A stretch of 64,000 nucleotides of DNA from Litomosoides sigmodontis. Lineage: Eukaryota; Nematoda; Chromadorea; Rhabditida; Onchocercidae. How positions within the stretch are numbered: the first letter of the stretch is position 1; the number at the start of each line of letters is the position of its first letter. The DNA lies in NCBI GenBank assembly GCA_963070105.1, contig OY718804.1, positions 4,363,317-4,427,316 of the forward strand, given 5' to 3'. The notes beneath the pieces were generated by a model. It saw only the letters and a program-made list of their open reading frames with translations. It had not been told where the DNA came from and made no database searches. The position numbers were made by a program, and so were the translations under genes. Shown here piece after piece: positions 55,441 to 64,000 of this stretch.

Positions 55441-57986
55441 CTAAGAATTTAGTAGGTGCTTAAGTAACGGATAAAAGGATACAAACAAATTAATATAATC
55501 TCTCATGTAACAAGCAAACAGTATCTTGTAATCGTCGGATGCTAGATCGTATATCATAATGCCGGCAAGATTATATGCTTTTATGTAGCTCGCTTTCGAA
55601 AACATCGTTGTTGGATTTTCCAGTCCCAGCCACTGTCGGTCATCACCGTAAATATATGCTGATAGCGTTTTCTTATCAAACACATAGTTATAATGCTTTT
55701 TCTTCGTCAGATTACACACCTGAAAAGTTTTCAAAAAAGTGAAATACTGTAAAAGAATGAAAGCGAGGTTTTGCTAGTGAAAAGGACTATCAGATGATAG
55801 GAGGAAATGACTAAGTGAAAGAGAGTATAACTTTTTAGAGTTGTGACCTCTACCAGTTGGTCATCTGTTCCTGTCACTTCTAGTGGGATTCTTTTACTAA
55901 AATATCTAAATTTTTCATACATTTCTTCGGTAGTGTTAATGGTTTGTCGAATGCTGTTTTCAAGGCTCTGCTGAATCCTAATTTACCTACTTATCGGGTC
56001 ATTGTTATTTGAATGACTCCAGTCGGACGTCAAATTGCACTTTTTAACTTGTTCCAGGCTTCTAAAAATCGACTCTGTGGCACTCAACACATTTTATATC
56101 ACGACAATAGGGACTGATTTTGTGCGATTGCTAATAAATAAGTATAGCATAATCAGGATATTAAAAATACCTTAATGAAGGGATAAGTAGCACCGATATG
56201 TGCATGTCCGGTAGCTGGAGCATAGAGAAAGTGAAGGTATTTATTGAGAAGCGTATAGCCACGTCCGTAAGTGGGTATACCGAATACAGTCTTATTTGCC
56301 CAGAGACCCCTCTTGAGCCAGTGTTGCGTCGAATAGTGCTTCAATGATGATCGTTTTAACTACATTTTATTTCTGATATCACAGCTCTTTCATGGAGAGC
56401 TATCAATTGAAAATTAACCGAATTCATTTTGCCGAGTATTCCAAACTCATATTGTTTAGGATACAGTGGTGCATTGAAACCTGTACAAGGCTCGAGCCTG
56501 GAATACATGTGGAAGTCGTAGTTCATAATTTGAACGTAGTCCAGATATCTGAAAGAAAATCATTCGTACCTATAAGTCGGTGCTTTCAATTGCTCAAATT
56601 TTCTTTTAGTTCCTTTCTATTGATTTTGTACATTTATGCCTGAAAAGTTGGAGGTCGATGGAGGACACATTTAAAGTTGAAGTAATATAAATTAAGCCTT
56701 AATATCAAGAGGGGAAACTCCTCAATATAAAAGAATAACTTGTTGAATGGATTAACGTCATAAGCCTTATCAGCGATTACAAAGGGTGCAGCAACTGCTA
56801 CACTTAGCAATAGATTGGGTTTAGCCTGATCGAAACTTTCTCGTAGTTCCTAAAAAGATTAGAAAATATTAATTAATTTACCATATAAAAATAGGATGTC
56901 TTCATGAACAAGCAACGTGTACAAAGGACATACTTTTATAAGGACAGAGAGACCTTTTCTGTCTGTCGGCTGCGCATCTCGACTCCATACCGGGAACTCC
57001 CAGTCGATGTCGAAGCCATTGACCTGGTTCGTCACCAAGTACTGCGTTACATCTTCCACCAGTTTTCTTCGTAGCTTATTGTTTTTTGTCTAAAAATAAC
57101 AAAGCCATCGTTCCCTTCATCTCTTTAACATGTTAAGGAAAATAATTAATCACTTCGTGTTAATTTTCGAAGATTGCAAGATACAGTGCCACAATAGGGC
57201 AAGAATACACCGATGACGAAAACGATGACGGAAGAATCAAACGATGAAAGAGAAAGAAGTGGGAGATTTCAAACAAAAAAAAAGACATGTGCGAGAGTTA
57301 TTTTACTGAGATGTAGAGAGGGGAGTCCGAACTACTAAAATATAAATGCTTTAGTCGAAAAAATATCGCATTTATTTCTCTGTGAGAGATACGCCACTGT
57401 TGAACAATGTAAGAGTAATCAACAATTTAAGAGGTGATTATCGACCTTTCTGCCGTGGTAGTTCTTGTGGTAACATTAGTGAAGGCGATGATCGTCGACT
57501 GTACAGGAGCTGATATAAAAGCTTTCAAACTTACGACGTGTGACATGCGACTATTGGCGGGTGTAAGAGTAATTAACAATTTCGGCGATGATAGTTGCCC
57601 ATGCAATCTTTCTCTCATTGCAGTTATTATGGTAATATTTGGGAGGACGACGTGATAATGCTCGTCGATTGTGCATGAACCGATCAAGTTATAATGAGTG
57701 CATAAATTCTCCTCGAAATAGCTCATCGGTGGATTTCCTTTACTTAAATATCATGTTAATAACTTTTTAAGCGAATGTAAGATTTACTGGATTTTCTAAA
57801 TATCGAAGTTGATTTCATCACGTGCATGATCGATAAGCTTTTTGTTATAGTTTGGTTACGAAAAATATATAGTTATACGTTTTTCTGGAAGTAAAAGAAT
57901 TACTGAAAGTAGCAGGTTATAACTGGCGGGGATTCCACGACGGGAACTACCTGCGTAGCGTAGATGAGCATTAGTGACAGGATCAT
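55441..57986 (-). CDS. Secreted GH18 (chitinase-like) protein
   Basis: Seven exons in phase give 377 residues: 57904-57986, 57535-57742, 56934-57089, 56740-56849, 56419-56548, 56171-56338, 55441-55719. The first exon starts immediately after TTTCAG and encodes a signal peptide (MILSLMLIYA). GH18 barrel elements in order: VITCYF (beta-1), NLCTHYNLIGS (beta-2), KLLITLTPANS (beta-3), NGFDIDWEFP (catalytic beta-4), QIMNYDFH (beta-6), TVFGIPTYGRGY (beta-7) and GIMIYDLASDD (beta-8). The family cleaves chitin or related GlcNAc polymers using Glu of DxxDxDxE. Here the first Asp is Asn (N-G-F-D-I-D-W-E) while the other Asp residues and the Glu are present, so activity is possible but not certain. The usual Trp at the barrel bottom is Tyr. 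No C-terminal chitin-binding domain is seen; the domain is about the minimum GH18 length. A role in cuticle, eggshell or sheath remodelling is inferred. Confidence 0.88.
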
Positions 57987-58425
57987 CTGAAATGCAATAT
58001 TCATTTACCATAACTTCGATCAAACCAGAATCGATTATAGACCATCCACTACTGTTATCAAAATTAGGTACAACCAAAAAATGCCACTGTTGCAGTAATT
58101 TAAGAGTAATGAAGAAATAATTCTTTTTGCTAAGCAAGAGAGAAATATGTAGTAAGGTTCTATATGTTTTTATAAATATTTCAATAGGGTAACAGCAGGA
58201 TTCGGCAATGAATTGCCTCAGGCTTATAAGATTTGGCTCCTGAAATGCGTTGAAGTTAAATACGGCACACACGCACACTAGATTTGCCCACTAAACTAGC
58301 CCCAGTATATTTTTGCTATCTTTAAATTTCGTACTTCAATAGTCAAAAATGCTTATGATTCACTCCTCCGAATAGCTTCGACAAGATAGCTAGCTTAGAT
58401 ATAAATGGAAATAAATAATTCGTTG
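57987..58425. other. Upstream region of the GH18 gene
   Basis: Lies between the GH18 start and the stop of the small minus-strand gene upstream, both minus strand, 439 bp apart. That spacing would be compatible with an operon, but nothing proves it. No exon recognised. Confidence 0.4.
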
Positions 58426-60162
58426 TTAGTGTTGCAAGCACTCTTCAATTTTTTCTGGAAGATATGTAGAATAGAGAGCGTCGTTCATTGCTAGTTCGAT
58501 AAGGCACAATGTTTGCATAGCCTTTCGAATATTTTGTAACTCGGATGACTCTGTTAAAATCAGGCCATAGCAAACCTTGCACAATTACAACCAAACGAGT
58601 TTAATTCTTAGATATTAGTCATTATTTCTACGGATGGTCAATCAACTAGTTAATAGTTAAATATCACTGCAAAGCACTTTTAATTTCCCAATAACGACTG
58701 AACACCTAACATGAAGCATCATTCTTCCCTTCATCATTTAATTCACCCTCGATTTTGAAACCATTTTACAAAGGAATTTAAGCAAACTAAAAACTAACCA
58801 TGCCAAGATTGCTACCACTGGAAAGAAAGAAAGGGGAAAAAGAAGATGAAAATGGTAGTTGAAATCTAATTCCAGTAAATTAAATCAACGAAAGTAGGTT
58901 ACAAACAAGCAAGTAAATAAGTCTTGCTATAGCCAGAAGAGGTAACTTCAACATTAAATGCTCAGAAAGTGCAATCTAACAACTGATGAAACATACGCAA
59001 GCCACCAACACTGTGAAACAGTAACAACGTAGCTACTTATCTTAACATTACTGTACCACTCATTCCTTCCTTTTGTAATCAAAATAATCCATCCATGTAA
59101 ATGCATTGTGTGTGTGTGTGTGTGTGTTATACGGTGAGCTAAAATTGACAACTTCTTTAAAAATGTCTTTCTTTTTGAGTATACATTTTAGACTATCAAG
59201 TTGGCTGAGTCTTTTGCAGCAAAGCCGATTTACTAATGACAAATGATTTTTGCCTTATATTTTTTTGAACATTGAAGAGGCTAGGGATTTGATAAAGCGA
59301 TAAGAAAGAAAATTAGCATGGGATTTTGATAGGTATTGAAATAAATGAAAATTTCTAATATTCGATCAACAATATCATACGATAATGTAAAATAACTTTA
59401 AAAAAACTGTTAATAATCGATTACTTAAATACACTATGTGTGATTTTAGAGTAGAAGCAAAATTTCTGGAACAAATTGCTCCTACATTGATACTAACATA
59501 CCAAATCACATAATCCCAGTACGCTTATTACAGTTGTGAAATTCCAAATCTTATCAGTTTTGTGCATATTTTTCTCATACATACTGTCAATTTCAGGCTA
59601 AAGATGAACGACAACTTCTGATTATGAATTAATGAAAAAAACATCGATGAATTATTTCATAAATTACCAGTTTTATCTATAGGTAAACGTTTGTAAAGTC
59701 TTTCTTAACATGAAGTTCCCTATGTTTTCTGTGAAACATTTCAATCATCTTTTGATGTTCAAAAAATTAAAAAAAAATCCAATGATATGAAAGACGTCTT
59801 TTTTCACATGTTCACGATCACACGTTCCACAGTGAGAATGAAACGGTTTCAACAAAACTTCAAAATGAAACGAAAATAAGCACACATATTGCACGCTTCC
59901 TTAATCATACGTACTTCGCTTCATCTCATTGTTCTTCTTACCATTGAAATTGTTCCGTAAGTAATCTAACTCAGCTTCTACTAACGTGTTGCACACGTAC
60001 CTCCCTCCATACATACATACATAAAACAGTAATAATATAATACAGACTGTAGCTTATACTTCGACTGGCGATACTCGTAAAATAAATCAAAATCCCATAC
60101 AGATCCTTCATCGCTACAGCGCTGCAACAGTCTTTTCCGTATTGTAGCGGTTTAGACTGCAT
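58426..60162 (-). CDS. Small predicted protein, unknown function (tentative model)
   Basis: Three candidate exons: 60075-60162 (or starting at 60060), 59153-59232 and 58426-58548. They join in phase into about 96 residues. The N-terminus is MQSKPLQYGKDCCSAVAMKD, the middle NRLCCKRLSQLDSLKCILKK, and the C-terminus LIELAMNDALYSTYLPEKIE followed by ECLQH and a stop. The protein is helical, Cys-rich and without a signal peptide or clear membrane span. The exons are individually short, intron 1 is about 840 bp, and the choice of first donor is open, so the model could be wrong. I do not recognise a family. It is divergent from the INPP4-like gene, with 384 bp between start codons, and lies upstream of the GH18 gene on the same strand. 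Confidence 0.4.
59107..59128. repeat. GT/CA microsatellite
   Basis: About 11 GT units, in an intron of the tentative small gene. It yields a His-Thr artefact frame. Confidence 0.9.
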
Positions 60163-60546
60163 GCGATATTTCCGGTTAGGTTTTTCCGACGGTACGCTTA
60201 AGGCTGTTGCGTTGGTGGATGTGTTGTTTGTCGTTTGTAAGATTTTGCGGCGGAATCATCAGTATGCATATTGGCATAATTCTAAAGTGACCACGTAACG
60301 TGACGTCGGCAAAACATGCTGTGATAAAAATGCCGTCATGCTAGCGTAATCCCTTTTACAACATCTTACCTGACTATCGAAACCCGGTGCGCTTCCATGA
60401 GGCAGCAGTTGTCACGGAAAATATACACGCGCTAACTAGATTATTCTGAATTAAGCTATTTCTATTTTAAGTAAAGTTGTGAATTGTTAAACTTAATGTG
60501 TGTGAAACAGCGATTTCTTTCATTAAATTATTTCATTAAATTATAG
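60163..60546. promoter_or_regulatory. Putative bidirectional promoter region
   Basis: 384 bp between the start codons of the tentative minus-strand gene (60162) and the INPP4-like gene (60547). It is less AT-rich than the rest up to about 60420. No TATA element or other named site can be defended. The sequence just before 60547 (AAATTATAG) fits a trans-splice acceptor. Confidence 0.35.
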
Positions 60547-60707
60547 ATGGAAGATGATAACGCCATTGATATCTACAAATGGATGTTCTCTACTAACAGC
60601 GACGATAAATTTTATGACCAGATGGAAATGGAAAGTAACGGAACACTGAAGAAAGTTGAGGTCAGTCCTAATCGTAGACTGTTACTTTCATGCAGAGTAC
60701 TGTATGA

Positions 60708-60755
<48 letters not shown>

Positions 60756-63700
60756 ATGTCATGTGGATTTGCAACGAGTTTTTTCTGGTGTTTCTTTTCC
60801 TACGGGATAATATGTGAACGCAGCTTAAAGCGGTCATCGTTCTTAAAAGATGCTGTCGTCATATTTTTATCTCATCCTTTAACTTACTCTTTTCTATCTC
60901 ATCTGGTGACCTTTTCACTCCTTCAATTTCCTCTCTATCGCTTACCAATGATATCTATGTGAAAAGGATACTCACAATTTATGCTATCTGTTTTTATCTT
61001 CTCCTTTTTCTTATTTTTGTAAGTGTGCTGTATTGTAGTTGAAGATTCGAAGTAATTTGTTGGGTGTGCGCTACTGCAAAGAGGAACCTATTGAACCATT
61101 GATTATTGTGTTGGAGAAAGTGTACTTGGAAACACTTCCGGATAAGGATGGAAAATTTCCATTCATGTTGAATCTCGACTCTGGATCAATAGTATTCTTT
61201 TCAGAAAGCAAAAAGCAGCGGGAGGAATGGATGGTGAAGGTGAGGGAAATTACACTTACATAAAATCAGACGCTTATGGCGAAAAATGAATAATTAGGAA
61301 AACAGAAACTAGTAAGTAATTGAAGAGAGCTTTTTGAAGATATGGGATTTCGTCTTAAATTAATGTTTGCTTCTGCTTGTCCGGTAGTGTAATTTCCTTT
61401 TGAAGTGGAAGAAACGAATGGAATAATTTATTTCAGATGTCAACTTGTTCGCATAGAATGGCTCAGGCGGAGCTTGATGAAATAGCTGATAGTTTTTTTA
61501 ATACATGCACTGTTAGTACATTTACTCCTGCATCCAACTCGATGAACTCCTTTTACTTGACTAATCCTGTGAGGAAGACTTATAAATTCTCTATATCTCA
61601 GGTATATTGTTTCATTCCATTACTTGTTTCTTATTTTTTATCGTGAACTTACTTTAGGGTATATTTCTTACGTACAATTGCGCTGTAAGAAAGTTAATCT
61701 ACCGCATCGAATCAAGTCTCTCATTTACTAAAGTGTTTTTTTTGCCTCATTTAACTCTTTTACGCATTGGTTAGAGGAATAATGGAAATTATTCAGAATG
61801 TTAGTCTACATTCACGAAAGATCGTGTGTGAAGAAGTGATGTGGGAAAGTAAACTATGCACAACATTACCTATGCAGCTGGTTAAATTATATCTAAAATG
61901 GTGTAACGAAATGAGTGAGCAGTTGAAGAGCCGTTTGTCGTGTGTTCCTAATGAGTATCTGGATCCAGTTCACGACTGTCTTAGGTAAGCGTAATTTACT
62001 TTCTTTATACAGATTGCTCTTGAAACTAATTTACTTTCTTCTATTTTATACTTGCATTCTCGCTGTACGTTGTACAATTCATGTATTTTGTAGGCATTTA
62101 TCCGCCAATCAAGAGATTTTCGTGAATTCATTGGAATTTCTTGAATCCTATGCTGGTCCATCCTTTCGTTCCTCCACCGAGAAGTTTCGTGTCGCCTTCG
62201 CATCTGTGCCTACTAATTTGCATTTGCAACAGTTTTCCGTTGAAGGACATTCCTATAGTTACCTCACCGTTGGCACTGCCAGCGCCATTCCTCTTCGTTT
62301 TGCGGTAAGAACTGCTAGCGGTGCACGAGCATATTGTATTGTACTTTCATTATTGCTTTTTTTTTTACAGCGTGGCGGCTTAGCAAAGCAACTCAATTCA
62401 CTATGTAATTCAGTGAACAATCCAAAACAAGTTGATCATATTCTCGATTGCCGTTTTTACCGAAGACGTCGAATTTTGCAAAATGCGAAGTGTACAATCG
62501 GTGAACTGTCACGGAAAATCGATACTGAGTGGCATATTGCAGACTTTGGTAAAGTAGACAAAACTGGCATACAATTAATGGCTGATATAAAACAAGTGCG
62601 TATTCGTAATATAGAAAGCACATTTGCTTATTTTCGTAGTTCTATTATCTGCAAAAGACATTAAGGTCGATGTTTTTTAGCTCCATGAAAATTTAATTGA
62701 TTTAATTGGTTCTTTCCCAGTCGTGTCTACATTAATCGATTATCTCTCTCACTGGTCTCGAACTCAGAGTTCCACGACACGATTACCTCATGAAAAGGTA
62801 AAGGTTTTGTTTAATTCTACGTACGATATCAAAGCATCGACTTCTTATGATAAAGAGTAGTCTAAAGAGTACGAAGCTAATTTTACATTACTCTGCAGTT
62901 ATATGCAAAAAATCAAATTAAATAAAAGTTTTATTTAAATTCTCTCAAAGAGTGACTTAAATAGGTGACTCTAACTACATCCAGAGATCTGTAGTTAGTA
63001 CGATACGGCTTAATCGATTTAAAAGTATTTTTTCATTGCGCAGTACACATGATATAGTGCTCATAATGCTTGGTTTTTCAGTAACATGAGTTCCTTAGTT
63101 CTGTTCCAGGGAAAACATTTTATACCGGACGGTTTGGACAACCAGCTGGACACAATAGAAGCTTTTCTAATCAGTTTGAATACCAAAATGGCAGTTATCG
63201 ATTCTGTACCCAATAATGAAGTAATAGTTCGCCAAAAATGGTCAAACCAAATGTTTTTTTGAAAATTTGAGAATAATTATTACGGTCAGAACTTTCTACA
63301 AAAGTGTATTACCAACATCGGTTTTACAATTGATTTAGTTGAAGTTTTAAGATGACTTAGATTAAAATGGTTTTCAGGATTCCAGGAAAGAGTATATGAA
63401 TAATGCAAGGCAGACTTTTAATTCTGTTCTTGATGCATTATTGCAGCTGACGGAAAGTCTTCTTGATGCTCAACTTTTAGGTGCTTATTTTAAATCATTT
63501 TTTAAGTTGTTTATATACAATGTTATATACATATATATTAAATACGCCAGACTGGTTGGGTAAAACGTCCATGTTTACAGGTTTGGTTTTGGCATTAAAA
63601 AAATCCAGTGACTGCCAACTTTACTTCCATATCCAATTAAGAAGTGATTTGGTGTTGTCTCAAGCAATTACCATAGTGACAACTGGATTGCTTGCCCTTT

Positions 63701-64000
63701 TAGAGCAGGAATCATCGAAACCGCCGGATTGGTCGATTGTTGCTCCGCTCGTCACCGTGAGCGCTTTAATTTTTTTATTTCCGTACGACTACTGTGCTAT
63801 TTTTTTTGAGCAAGTTCTACTGTGCTATTTTCTTTACTTTTTAGGTATTCTCCTTTCTGTCTTGCTACGGAGACGAGCGAGGCATGATGGAAGATGCAAG
63901 GGAATGTTGGACAGCTTTACACGATCGAGTTTTATTTAAATTTCGTCATACTACCTCATCTGTCTCATCGGTTTGCGTACCAACAGTTAGCGGTGATCGC
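60547..64000 (+). CDS. Inositol polyphosphate 4-phosphatase (INPP4-like), N-terminal part
   Basis: Exons 60547-60660, 61039-61239, 61437-61601, 61775-61984, 62094-62304, 62371-62595, 62681-62797, 63110-63220, 63378-63480, 63581-63756 and 63845 to the window end. The homology runs in order along INPP4A/B: YAGPSFRSS then VPTNLHLQQF, VGTASAIPLRF, GGLAKQL, QLRSDLVLSQAITIVTTG, SCYGDERGMMEDA, and VCVPTVSGDR at the edge. INPP4 enzymes remove the 4-phosphate from PI(3,4)P2 at endosomal or plasma membranes and so shape phosphoinositide signalling. Residues from about 39 to 105 (exon 2) look PH-like, ending in a Trp helix (KKQREEWMVK). I do not see the C2 domain of the vertebrate enzymes, though it may be cryptic. 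The catalytic CX5R exon lies right of the window, so activity cannot be judged. Exon 61775-61984 fits downstream but its entry phase does not match exon 61437-61601 by simple joining. Confidence 0.88.
60710..60755. repeat. GA microsatellite in INPP4-like intron 1
   Basis: GA run broken by one GC, inside intron 60661-61038. It makes a Glu-Arg artefact extension of exon 1. Confidence 0.9.

Noticed and set aside
55731..55922. Minus-strand frame inside the GH18 gene, considered as an extra exon
   Set aside because: The flanking exons already join in phase (K then VCNL) with good homology; inserting it breaks the barrel.

Overview
The window is nuclear DNA of a nematode, probably a spirurid or filarial-type worm. 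It is AT-rich, and genes are split into many small exons (about 40-290 nt) with GT-AG introns and TTTCAG-like acceptors. Several start codons sit a few bases after an acceptor that no upstream exon explains, as expected for spliced-leader trans-splicing. A class P sperm-specific MSP-domain gene and a NAS-type astacin point to nematodes. The genus is not determined. Most gene models were assembled by hand by checking splice sites and reading-frame phase across each junction; where phase fails, the entry says so.

Layout. 1484-2022 (-) holds three exons of the pro-region of a matrix metalloproteinase that runs off the left edge. 4636-6017 (-) is a YdfG-like short-chain dehydrogenase. It lies 20 bp behind the stop codon of a 19-exon, about 1031-residue adenylation-thiolation-reductase (A-T-R) enzyme at 6038-13337 (-). 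13.3-19.8 kb shows no gene. 19852-22970 (-) is a ZDHHC5/8-like palmitoyltransferase with a GC-AG intron that contains a large foldback element. 28144-36748 (+) is a secreted astacin protease with EGF and CUB domains; its 4.5-kb first intron contains about 440 bp of AAAT repeat.

38.6-48 kb holds small genes: two small membrane proteins, an SSP-type MSP-domain protein, a coiled-coil protein, two identical tRNA-Gly(TCC) genes in opposite orientation and one degenerate tRNA copy. 49810-53314 (-) is a Mn-type cation diffusion facilitator. 55441-57986 (-) is a secreted divergent GH18 protein. 58426-60162 (-) is a tentative small gene, and 60547 to the right edge (+) is an inositol-polyphosphate 4-phosphatase (INPP4-like) gene whose catalytic end is outside the window.

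Main point. The A-T-R enzyme and the YdfG-like SDR are adjacent, co-oriented and nearly touching. Together they give the domain order A-T-R1-R2 known from fused ATRR carboxylate reductases, here as two reading frames. I infer a two-gene reduction pathway (acid to aldehyde to alcohol) in this worm; the substrate is unknown. The other genes look like ordinary nematode functions (secretion, cuticle or matrix turnover, lipid and metal handling, sperm) and show no obvious common pathway.
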